A stretch of 64,000 bases of DNA, taken from contig NZ_VKAA01000007.1 of assembly GCF_007096635.1 (NCBI RefSeq), forward strand, positions 124,001 through 188,000, read 5' to 3'. This stretch comes from Mycolicibacterium sp. 018/SC-01/001 (lineage in GTDB: Bacteria; Actinomycetota; Actinomycetes; Mycobacteriales; Mycobacteriaceae). Shown one piece after another: positions 1 to 7,900 of this stretch; the stretch's first letter is position 1; each line of letters opens with the position of its first letter. Position numbers and translations under genes: made by a program. The notes below the pieces were generated by a model. The model was not told the origin of the DNA. It saw nothing but the letters and a program-made list of their open reading frames with translations, and did not search any database.

Positions 1-16
1 AGCCCGCAGATGAGAA

Positions 17-30
17 TTCGGCTAGCCGAA
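17..30. repeat. 14-bp perfect palindrome upstream of ilvA
   Basis: TTCGGCTAGCCGAA is its own reverse complement. It lies about 85 bases before the ilvA start. The hairpin would have a 5-bp stem, too short for a convincing terminator and without a T tract, so an operator or chance are both possible. Nothing else recognisable lies in bases 1-113. Confidence 0.3.
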
Positions 31-113
31 ACCTCGATGTCGCCTATCCGTGTCGCAATGGTCCTGCCGCTGGGGTTCGGTGCATTTCCGCTGGAGGACG
101 TTGCGGTGGCACC

Positions 114-1412
114 ATGGTCGGCGTGTCCACCGAGCTGAGTCAGAGCCCCCGGATCGATCCTGCTGCGCCGTTGCGTGCGGCGGACATCGACGAGGCCGCT
201 CAGCGAATTTCCGGGGTGGTGTCGCAGACGCCGCTGCAGTACAGCGACCGCCTCTCGGCACTGACGGGTGCACGGGTGTACCTCAAGCGCGAGGATCTTC
301 AGGCGGTTCGCTCCTACAAGCTGCGCGGCGCCTACAACCTGCTGATGCAGCTGACCCCGGAGGAGAAGGCTGCCGGCGTGGTGTGTTCGTCGGCGGGCAA
401 TCATGCGCAGGGTTTCGCGCTGGCCTGCCGGTCCATGGGCGTGCACGGCCGCGTGTACGTGCCGGCCAAGACCCCGAAGCAGAAACGCAACCGCATCCGC
501 TACCACGGTGGTGAGTTCATCGAACTCATCGTCGGCGGCAAGACCTACGACATGGCCGCCGAGGCGGCCCTCGACGACGTCGCGCGCACCGGCGCCACCC
601 TGGTGCCCCCGTACGACGACCTGCGCACGATGGCCGGGCAGGGCACGATCGCCGTCGAGATCCTCGAGCAGCTCGACGACGAGCCCGACCTCGTGATCGT
701 CCCGGTGGGTGGCGGCGGCTGCATCAGCGGCGTGACGACCTACCTGGCCGAACGTACGGCGACGACGTCCGTGCTGGGGGTGGAGCCCGCCGGCGCGGCA
801 TCGCTGATGGCCGCATTGACCAGCGGGGAGCCGGTGACGTTGACCGATGTCGACCAGTTCGTCGACGGCGCCGCGGTCGCGCGGATCGGCGCGCTGCCGT
901 TCGCCGCACTGTCCGCCGCGGGCGACATGGTGTCGATCACCACCGTCGACGAGGGCGCGGTGTGCACCGCGATGCTGGACCTCTACCAGAACGAGGGCAT
1001 CATCGCCGAGCCCGCCGGTGCGCTGTCGGTGGCAGCGCTGATGGAGGCCGACATCGAGCCGGGCTCCACGGTGGTGTGCCTGATCTCGGGCGGCAACAAC
1101 GACGTGTCACGCTACGGCGAGGTGCTCGAGCGCTCGCTGGTCCATCTGGGCCTCAAGCACTACTTCCTGGTCGACTTCCCGCAGGAGCCGGGTGCGCTGC
1201 GCCGCTTTCTGGACCAGGTGCTCGGACCGAACGACGACATCACGCTGTTCGAGTACGTCAAGCGCAACAACCGCGAGACCGGTGAGGCGCTCGTCGGTAT
1301 CGAGATGGGTTCGGCATCGGACCTCGAGGGGCTGATCGCGCGGATGACGACCTCGGAGTGTCATGTCGAGCTGCTCGAGCCGGGGTCACCGACCTACCGC
1401 TACCTGACCTGA
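114..1412 (+). CDS. ilvA: Threonine ammonia-lyase (threonine deaminase)
   Basis: PLP enzyme that deaminates L-threonine to 2-oxobutanoate, the entry step of isoleucine synthesis in the cytoplasm. The PLP lysine is K69 in VRSYKLRGAYN, the phosphate-binding glycine loop is VPVGGGGCISG, and the C-terminal part (HYFLVDFPQEPGALRRF onward) is a single ACT-like regulatory domain, so isoleucine feedback is expected. The protein is 432 aa from ATG 114. GTG 123 (VSTELSQSP) gives 429 aa, starts where I recall mycobacterial homologues beginning, and is a serious alternative. A GGAGGA at about 92-97 is far from both starts. The gene stands alone and its 3' end overlaps the remnant on the other strand by 13 bases. 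Identity is certain from the whole-length match to the family. Confidence 0.96.
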   Translation: MVGVSTELSQSPRIDPAAPLRAADIDEAAQRISGVVSQTPLQYSDRLSALTGARVYLKREDLQAVRSYKLRGAYNLLMQLTPEEKAAGVVCSSAGNHAQGFALACRSMGVHGRVYVPAKTPKQKRNRIRYHGGEFIELIVGGKTYDMAAEAALDDVARTGATLVPPYDDLRTMAGQGTIAVEILEQLDDEPDLVIVPVGGGGCISGVTTYLAERTATTSVLGVEPAGAASLMAALTSGEPVTLTDVDQFVDGAAVARIGALPFAALSAAGDMVSITTVDEGAVCTAMLDLYQNEGIIAEPAGALSVAALMEADIEPGSTVVCLISGGNNDVSRYGEVLERSLVHLGLKHYFLVDFPQEPGALRRFLDQVLGPNDDITLFEYVKRNNRETGEALVGIEMGSASDLEGLIARMTTSECHVELLEPGSPTYRYLT

Positions 1413-1753
1413 CGCCACCGCACGAGCGTCACCCCACTCGGGAACGTCCTGGGTGCTGCGGCGGGTTCGAGCCGGCTGGTACGGAACCCGTCTGGGAACA
1501 GTCGCCGGCCGCGGCCCTGTACGACGGGGTAGACGAACATCCGGTACTCGTCGACCAGATCCGCTGCGATCAGCGCATGGCACAGCGAGATGCTCCCCGT
1601 GCAGACGATGTCCTTGCCGGTGAGCACGGTGGAGTTCGACCATCCCGGATCGCCCAGGCTGGTGGAGACGACGTACTTGCCTATCTTTTCGAGGTAGGCC
1701 GACACCGCGGTGGCGTCCTGCCGGTGCCGACTCCATCGGCGGCCTGCAGTCAT
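1400..1753 (-). pseudogene. Dihydrofolate reductase family (RibD C-terminal-like) remnant
   Basis: The reading frame encodes 117 residues that look like the last two thirds of a small DHFR/RibD-like reductase: YLEKIGKYVVSTSLGDPGW, then TGSISLCHALIAADLVDEYR and FVYPVVQGRGRRLFPDG. Family members are usually about 180-200 aa, so roughly 75 N-terminal residues with the nucleotide-binding start are missing. In addition TVLTG runs straight into KDIVCTGS, where relatives carry about 14 more residues, which suggests an internal in-frame deletion. It follows treZ by three bases and overlaps the end of ilvA. I infer a decaying gene; a short functional protein is unlikely because the NADPH-binding N-terminus is absent. 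Confidence 0.6.
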
Positions 1754-1756
1754 CGG

Positions 1757-3487
1757 TCAGGACTGCGACCGCACGATCGCGACGGAGTGCTCGCCCAGCC
1801 GCGTCGAGGAGGAACCGACCTCGGGCTCGCCGAAGGCCAGCAGCACGTCACCGGCGACGGGCACCTCGGCGGCGCCGCGGACGGTGCAGGCGATCGCGAT
1901 GCTGCCGCGGCGCATGACGATCCATCCCGCGTCCTCGTCATAGTCGACGTGAAGGTGGTCCAGCCACGGGTCGGCGAGGTCGGGTTCGGTGTGCCGCAGG
2001 GCGATCAGGCGACGGTAGAAGTCGCGCAGCCGGCCGTGATCCCCGCCGTCGACCTCGTCCCAGTCCAACTTGGACCGCTCGAATGTCGCTGGGTCCTGGG
2101 GGTCGGGGATCTCGTCGGCATCCCAGCCGTGCTCGGCGAACTCCTTCTTGCGGCCCTCGGCGGTCGCCCGCGCCAGGTCGGGCTCGGGGTGGCTGCTGAA
2201 GAACTGGAACGGCGATGACGACGCCCACTCCTCGCCCATGAACAGCATGGCTGTGTAGGGCGATCCGAGAGCGAGCGCGGCTTTCACGGCCAGCTGGCCG
2301 GTGGTCAGGTTCTGCGAGGGTCGGTCGCCGACGGCGCGGTTGCCGACCTGGTCGTGGGTCAGCGTGTAGGCCAGTAGTCGGGTGGCGGGAATGGTGGCGG
2401 TGTCCAAGGGCCTACCGTGCCGGCGCTGCCGGAACGACGAGAACGTCCCGGCGTGGAAGTAGCCGTGCCGCAACGTCTCTGCCAGCGTCTCCAGCGTGCC
2501 GAAGTCGCTGTAGTAGCCCTGGCGTTCCCCGGAGACCGCGGTGTGGATCGCGTGGTGGATGTCGTCGTCCCACTGCGCCGTCATCCCCAGGCCGCCCTGC
2601 GCCCGCGGGGTGATCAGCCGCGGGTCGTTCATGTCGCTTTCGGCGATCAGCGACAGCGGCCGGCCGAGATCGCTTGCCAGAGAGTCGGTTTCGGCGGACA
2701 TCTCCTCGAGGATGTGGATCGCCGTGGTGTCGACCAGGGCGTGCACGGCATCCAGACGCAGGCCGTCGGCGTGGAAGTCGCGCATCCAGCGCAGCGCGCA
2801 ATCGAGGATGTAGCGGCGCACCTGATCGGCACCCGCATCGCTGATGTTGATCGACTCGCCCCACGGGTTGGAACCCGACGACAGGTACGGGCCGAATTCG
2901 GGCAGGTAGTTGCCCGACGGGCCGAGGTGGTTGAACACCGCGTCGATGAGCACGCCGAGGCCCCGCTGATGGCAGGCGTCGACGAAGCGGATCAGCGCGT
3001 CGGGGCCGCCGTACGGTTCGTGCACGGCGTACCACAGCACCCCGTCGTATCCCCAGCCGTGCGTTCCGCCGAATGCGTTGACGGGCATGACCTCGACGAA
3101 GTCGATTCCGAGATCGACGAGGTAGTCCAGCTTCTCGATCGCCGAGTCCAGCGTGCCGGCCGGGGTGAACGTGCCGATGTGCAGTTCGTAGATCACCGCA
3201 CCCTCGATGGACCGGCCGGCCCAGTCACCGTCGGACCACGCGTCAGGCGCCGGTTGCCACAGTGCGGAGCGTTCGTGGACGCCGTCGGGCTGGCGCGGAG
3301 AGCGCGGATCGGGGAGCACCTTCGGGTTGTCGTCGAGCACGAAGCCGTACCGCGCATCCGGTGCGGCGTCCAGCGTCGTACGCCACCAGCCGTCATCGGC
3401 GCGCTCCATTGGATGCAGGGTGCCGTCGAGGTCCAGCTGGACCCGGTCGGGTCGCGGTGCCCACACCGCGAATTCGTGCTCAGGCAT
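1757..3487 (-). CDS. treZ: Malto-oligosyltrehalose trehalohydrolase TreZ
   Basis: Glycoside hydrolase family 13 enzyme that releases trehalose from maltooligosyl-trehalose made by TreY. The N-terminus (EFAVWAPRPDRVQLDL) is the CBM48-like domain, followed by the barrel with nucleophile motif GLRLDAVHAL, acid/base motif LIAESDMND and the THDQVGN motif; a beta domain closes the protein. The start is ATG at 3485-3487 (MPEHEF), giving 576 aa. An upstream in-frame ATG at 3565 would add 26 residues unlike the family. The start overlaps the treY stop by 8 bases, so the two are translationally coupled. It is the last intact gene of the acyltransferase-treX-treY-treZ operon. Confidence 0.95.
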   Translation of the reverse strand: MPEHEFAVWAPRPDRVQLDLDGTLHPMERADDGWWRTTLDAAPDARYGFVLDDNPKVLPDPRSPRQPDGVHERSALWQPAPDAWSDGDWAGRSIEGAVIYELHIGTFTPAGTLDSAIEKLDYLVDLGIDFVEVMPVNAFGGTHGWGYDGVLWYAVHEPYGGPDALIRFVDACHQRGLGVLIDAVFNHLGPSGNYLPEFGPYLSSGSNPWGESINISDAGADQVRRYILDCALRWMRDFHADGLRLDAVHALVDTTAIHILEEMSAETDSLASDLGRPLSLIAESDMNDPRLITPRAQGGLGMTAQWDDDIHHAIHTAVSGERQGYYSDFGTLETLAETLRHGYFHAGTFSSFRQRRHGRPLDTATIPATRLLAYTLTHDQVGNRAVGDRPSQNLTTGQLAVKAALALGSPYTAMLFMGEEWASSSPFQFFSSHPEPDLARATAEGRKKEFAEHGWDADEIPDPQDPATFERSKLDWDEVDGGDHGRLRDFYRRLIALRHTEPDLADPWLDHLHVDYDEDAGWIVMRRGSIAIACTVRGAAEVPVAGDVLLAFGEPEVGSSSTRLGEHSVAIVRSQS

Positions 3488-5774
3488 CGGTGCGCACCAG
3501 CAGTGCGACCGGCAGGTCGCCGAAGAGCTCGGCGGCCGGCACGGTGCCGGAATGCGTTCGCCCACTGAGCCGGTCGGTCCACGATCCGTCGGCGAGTGTC
3601 ACAGAGGTGTCCCCCCAGTCGGTGAGGCGTGCTGTCCATCGGCTGACGGCCACCGTGACGTCGGTGCCGCGGCCGTACGCGACGACGTGTTCTGCCGCGG
3701 TGCCGTCCGCCGGCACCGGGCGGTAACCGCCGGCCAGGAACGTGTCGGGCCGTTCCCGGCGCAGCCGCAGCGCCTCGGTGACCACCCGCATCTTCGGATG
3801 GCTGCCGTCGGCCAGTGCGGCGCGCCGGGCCCGATAGTCGACCGCGCGCCGGTTGTCGGGGTCGACGAGGCTGTCTTCCCACAGCTCGGTGCCCTGGTAC
3901 ACGTCCGGCACCCCCGGGCCGGTGAGCGCAATCAGCTTCTGGCCCAGCGCATCACCGCGGGCATGCTGGTCGAGCCGCCCCACCAGCGCAGTCAGCTCGC
4001 TGGCGACCGGGCCGTCGAGGACGTTGTCGATCCACCCGTGCACCGCCGACTCGAAGTCGGTGTCCGGCTCGTTCCACGTGGTGTGCAGCGCGGCCTCGCG
4101 GATCGCCTTCTCGGTGTAGGCGTGCAGTCGTTGCCGCAGGTCGTCAGTCACCGTTCCGTCGGCGGGCCAGACTCCGAAGATGTTCTGCCACACGAAGAGT
4201 CCCGTCAGCGGATCGGGGGAGGGGGTGGTGCGTTCCCAGCCCTGCACCATCTCGGTCCACAGCGACGGCACCTGCGAGAGCACGCCGATGCGAGCCCGGA
4301 CGTCCTCACCGCGTTTGGTGTCGTGAGTGGACAGCGTGGTCATCGCCGCCGGCCAGAGTGTCGCGCGCGCCTGCGCCCGGGTGTGGAACTCCGCGGCGCT
4401 GACCCCGAAATGCTCCGGCTCGCCACCGACTTCGTTGAGTGAGATCAACCGGGCATCCCGGTAGAACAGGCAGTCCTCCATGGATTTCGCTGTCGCGGCA
4501 CCACACAGTTGCTGCAGCCGCACGCCGGCTTCCGACCCCGGCGTCAGCGCGGCGGTGAGCAGCGTGAGCGCCTCGGCCAGGTCGGGACGGGCCACCGCCG
4601 TCTCGGCCAGCGCGGCCGGCAGCACCAGCGACAGCGCCAGGTAATCGGAGCGGTAGACGCCGATGTGGCTGAGCAATTCGGCGATCGCGTCGGGCAGCAG
4701 GTCATGGTCGCGTCCGGTGTGGGCGACGACGGCACGGCGCAGCCGGGCCAGTTCGCTGGCCAGCGTGACGGTGACCGCCTCGACCTTCAGTCGGCGCGCT
4801 TCGGCGCCCATCCCGGCGTAGTCGATCCCGGCCGAGTCGATCAGCTCGGTCAGGGACTGTTCGCCGGTCGGGTCGACGAACACGCCACCGGCTTCGCGCA
4901 GCGCGTCGTAGCCGGTGGTGCCGGCGACGGGCAGGCTCGGGTCCAGCGGCTCGTCGACAGCGAGGATCTTCTCGATCACGATCCACGCCTGTGGGCCTGC
5001 GAGCTCACGTAGCCAGCCGAGATAGCCAGTGGGATCGGACAATCCGTCCGGGTGGTCGATGCGGATGCCGTCGACCAGTCCCTCGTCGAACCAGCGCTTC
5101 ACCTCTGCGTGGGTGGCATCGAAGACGGCGCGGTCCTCCTGCCGGAGGCCGGCCAGCGAGGTGATCGAGAAGAACCGGCGGTAGCCACACACGTTGTTCC
5201 GCCAGCCGATCAGTTTGTAGTTCTGCCGGTCGTGAACCTGCGCACCGGAGGCGCCGTCGTCGGCGGTTCCGGGGGCGATCGGGTAGACCAGATCACCGAG
5301 CCGCAGGACATCGCCGTCCACGGTCAGGTTCGCGACGTCGTCGTCGGAACCCAGGACCGGCAGCACGATCCGGCCGTCCGGGTCCAGGGTCCAGTCGATA
5401 TCGAAATAAGAGGAGTACGTCGATTCCCGGCCGTGGGTCAGCAGGTCCCACCACCACGTGTTCTGCCGGGGCACGTCGACGCCGACGTGGTTGGGCACGA
5501 TGTCGACGACGACGCCGAGACCGGCGGCGCGGGCTCTGGCGACCAGTCGGGAGAATCCCTCCGCCCCACCGAGTTCGGCGGAGATCGTCGTGGGGTCGGT
5601 GACGTCGTAGCCGTGCGTCGACCCCTCGGCGGCGGTCAGGATCGGGGACAGGTACAGGTGTGACACCCCGAGTTCGGCGAGGTAGTCGACGAGTTGCTCG
5701 GCATCGGCGAACGTGAAGGCCTCGCCGCTGGCCGCGCCGCGCATCTGCAGGCGGTAGGTGGACAGTACGGCCAT
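3480..5774 (-). CDS. treY: Maltooligosyl trehalose synthase TreY
   Basis: GH13 intramolecular transglycosylase (764 aa) that turns the reducing-end alpha-1,4 bond of glycogen-derived maltodextrins into alpha,alpha-1,1, forming maltooligosyl-trehalose. The N-terminus STYRLQMRG is typical of the family. Catalytic motifs are GIRIDHPDGLSDP (nucleophile Asp), WIVIEKIL (acid/base Glu) and STHDTKRGEDVRAR, the hallmark of TreY. The ATG is at 5772-5774 and shares one base with the treX stop (TGATG), implying re-initiation. With TreX and TreZ it forms the TreXYZ route from glycogen to trehalose, a disaccharide needed for mycolate carriers and stress protection in mycobacteria. Confidence 0.96.
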   Translation of the reverse strand: MAVLSTYRLQMRGAASGEAFTFADAEQLVDYLAELGVSHLYLSPILTAAEGSTHGYDVTDPTTISAELGGAEGFSRLVARARAAGLGVVVDIVPNHVGVDVPRQNTWWWDLLTHGRESTYSSYFDIDWTLDPDGRIVLPVLGSDDDVANLTVDGDVLRLGDLVYPIAPGTADDGASGAQVHDRQNYKLIGWRNNVCGYRRFFSITSLAGLRQEDRAVFDATHAEVKRWFDEGLVDGIRIDHPDGLSDPTGYLGWLRELAGPQAWIVIEKILAVDEPLDPSLPVAGTTGYDALREAGGVFVDPTGEQSLTELIDSAGIDYAGMGAEARRLKVEAVTVTLASELARLRRAVVAHTGRDHDLLPDAIAELLSHIGVYRSDYLALSLVLPAALAETAVARPDLAEALTLLTAALTPGSEAGVRLQQLCGAATAKSMEDCLFYRDARLISLNEVGGEPEHFGVSAAEFHTRAQARATLWPAAMTTLSTHDTKRGEDVRARIGVLSQVPSLWTEMVQGWERTTPSPDPLTGLFVWQNIFGVWPADGTVTDDLRQRLHAYTEKAIREAALHTTWNEPDTDFESAVHGWIDNVLDGPVASELTALVGRLDQHARGDALGQKLIALTGPGVPDVYQGTELWEDSLVDPDNRRAVDYRARRAALADGSHPKMRVVTEALRLRRERPDTFLAGGYRPVPADGTAAEHVVAYGRGTDVTVAVSRWTARLTDWGDTSVTLADGSWTDRLSGRTHSGTVPAAELFGDLPVALLVRTDA

Positions 5775-7900
5775 CAGGCGGTCTTACGCAGCACGAGCAG
5801 AGAACGGGCGGCGAGCGTGATCTTCTCGCCCGCCGTCACGGTCACCTCGGTGGTGCCGCGGGGATCGGCCGTGTCCAGGTCGGCCACCCACTCCTTGGCG
5901 TAATCGTCCTGCGGTGCAACGAAATCCTGCTCTTCGCCGTGGGCGTTGAAGCACAGGAGGAACGAGTCGTCGACGATCCGCTCACCGCGCGCGCCGGGGG
6001 CGTGGATCGCCTCGCCGTTGAGGAAGACCGCCACGCACTGACCCAGACCGGTCTCCCAGTCGGCGTAGTCCATCTCCTTTCCCGACGGGGTGAGCCAGGC
6101 GATGTCGCGCACTTGATCCCCGGTGCGGATCGGCTTGCCCTCGAAGAACCGCCGCCGGCGGAACACCGGGTGCTCCTTGCGGAACTTGACCACCTTGCAG
6201 GTGAATTCGAACAGATCGGCGTTGGTCTCGCACAGCGACCAGTCCATCCAGGACAGTTCGGAGTCCTGGCAGTAGACGTTGTTGTTGCCCTGCTGGGTGC
6301 GGCCGATCTCGTCGCCGTGGGCGATCATCGGCGTGCCCTGGGAGAGCATCAGCGTGCCCATGATGTTGCGCATCTGCTGGCCGCGCAGCGCGAGGATCTC
6401 CGGATCGTCGGTGGGGCCTTCGACACCGCAGTTCCAGGACCGGTTGTGGCTCTCGCCGTCGCGGTTGTCCTCACCGTTGGCCTCGTTGTGTTTTTCGTTG
6501 TAGGACACCAGATCGGCGAGAGTGAAGCCGTCGTGGCAGGTGACGAAGTTGATGCTGGCGCTCGGCCGTCGGCCGGTCGCCTCGTAGAGGTCGGACGACC
6601 CGGTCAGTCGGGACGCAAATTCACCCAGGGTTGCGGGCTCGCCCCGCCAGTAATCGCGCACAGTGTCGCGATACTTCCCATTCCATTCCGTCCACAAACC
6701 TGGGAAATTTCCGACCTGGTACCCGCCTTCGCCGATGTCCCACGGTTCGGCGATCAGCTTCACCTGGCTGACCACGGGGTCCTGCTGGACCAGGTCGAAG
6801 AACGCCGAGAGGCGGTCGACGTCGTAGAACTCGCGGGCCAGCGTGGCGGCCAGGTCGAAGCGGAAGCCGTCGACGTGCATCTCGAGCACCCAGTAGCGCA
6901 GCGAGTCCATGATCAGCTGCAGCGTGTGGGGGTGCCGGGCGTTGAGGCTGTTGCCGGTGCCGGTGAAGTCCTTGTAGTAGCGCCGGTCCTCGTCGAGGAG
7001 CCGGTAGTAGGCGGCGTTGTCGATGCCGCGGAAGTTCACGGTGGGTCCGAGGTGGTTGCCTTCGGCCGTGTGGTTGTAGACGACGTCGAGGATCACCTCG
7101 ATACCGGCCTCGTGGAACGTGCGGACCATCGTCTTGAACTCGGCGACGGCGCCGCCGGCATGCTTGGCGGCGGCGTACTGGTGGTGCGGGGCGAAGAAGC
7201 CGAATGTGTTGTAGCCCCAGTAGTTTCGCAGCCCGAGGTCGAGCAGACGGTGGTCGTGCATGAACTGGTGCACCGGCATCAGTTCGATCGCGGTGACGTT
7301 GAGCGACTTGAGGTGGTCGATGATCGCGGGGTGGCCCAGCCCGGCGTAGGTGCCGCGCAGCTCCTCGGGGATGCCGGGATGCTGCTGCGTCATGCCTTTG
7401 ACGTGGGCTTCGTAGATCACGGTCTCGTGGTACGGGGTGCCCGGTGCGCGATCGTTGCCCCACTGGAAGAACGGGTTGATCACCACGCTGGTCATCGTGT
7501 GCCCCAACGAGTCGATACGCGGTGGCACACCGCCGCCGGCCAGATCCTCGGCCTCGAGGTCATAGGAGTACAGCGCCTGCGAGAACGCGAAATCGCCGTG
7601 GAAGGCTTTGCCGTACGGGTCCAGGAGCAGCTTGCTGGCGTCGCATCGGTGGCCGGCGGCGGGATCCCAGGGCCCGTGCACCCGGAACCCGTAGCGCTGC
7701 CCCGGGTTGACCCCCGGCAGGTACGCGTGCCAGACGTAGCTGTCGACCTCGTCGAGTTCGATCCGCTGTTCGGTGCCGTCCTTGGCGATCAGGCAGAGCT
7801 CGACGCTGTCGGCCACTTCGGAGAACAGGCTGAAGTTGGTGCCGCCGCCGTCGTAGGTGGCGCCCAGGGGGTAGGGGCTGCCAGGCCAGACGGTGGTCAT
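5774..7900 (-). CDS. treX: Glycogen debranching enzyme TreX/GlgX
   Basis: GH13 isoamylase-type enzyme (708 aa) that cleaves alpha-1,6 branches so TreY can use linear dextrins. It has an N-terminal CBM48-like segment (PLGATYDGGGTNFSLF), catalytic motifs GFRFDLAATL and LIAEPWDIG, and the CHDGFTLADLVSYNEKHN motif of the GlgX/TreX branch. The start is ATG at 7898-7900; upstream in-frame codons encode low-complexity sequence inside the preceding gene. ATGA overlap with the acyltransferase stop indicates coupling. The name glgX would be equally valid, but the trehalose context favours treX. Confidence 0.94.
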   Translation of the reverse strand: MTTVWPGSPYPLGATYDGGGTNFSLFSEVADSVELCLIAKDGTEQRIELDEVDSYVWHAYLPGVNPGQRYGFRVHGPWDPAAGHRCDASKLLLDPYGKAFHGDFAFSQALYSYDLEAEDLAGGGVPPRIDSLGHTMTSVVINPFFQWGNDRAPGTPYHETVIYEAHVKGMTQQHPGIPEELRGTYAGLGHPAIIDHLKSLNVTAIELMPVHQFMHDHRLLDLGLRNYWGYNTFGFFAPHHQYAAAKHAGGAVAEFKTMVRTFHEAGIEVILDVVYNHTAEGNHLGPTVNFRGIDNAAYYRLLDEDRRYYKDFTGTGNSLNARHPHTLQLIMDSLRYWVLEMHVDGFRFDLAATLAREFYDVDRLSAFFDLVQQDPVVSQVKLIAEPWDIGEGGYQVGNFPGLWTEWNGKYRDTVRDYWRGEPATLGEFASRLTGSSDLYEATGRRPSASINFVTCHDGFTLADLVSYNEKHNEANGEDNRDGESHNRSWNCGVEGPTDDPEILALRGQQMRNIMGTLMLSQGTPMIAHGDEIGRTQQGNNNVYCQDSELSWMDWSLCETNADLFEFTCKVVKFRKEHPVFRRRRFFEGKPIRTGDQVRDIAWLTPSGKEMDYADWETGLGQCVAVFLNGEAIHAPGARGERIVDDSFLLCFNAHGEEQDFVAPQDDYAKEWVADLDTADPRGTTEVTVTAGEKITLAARSLLVLRKTA

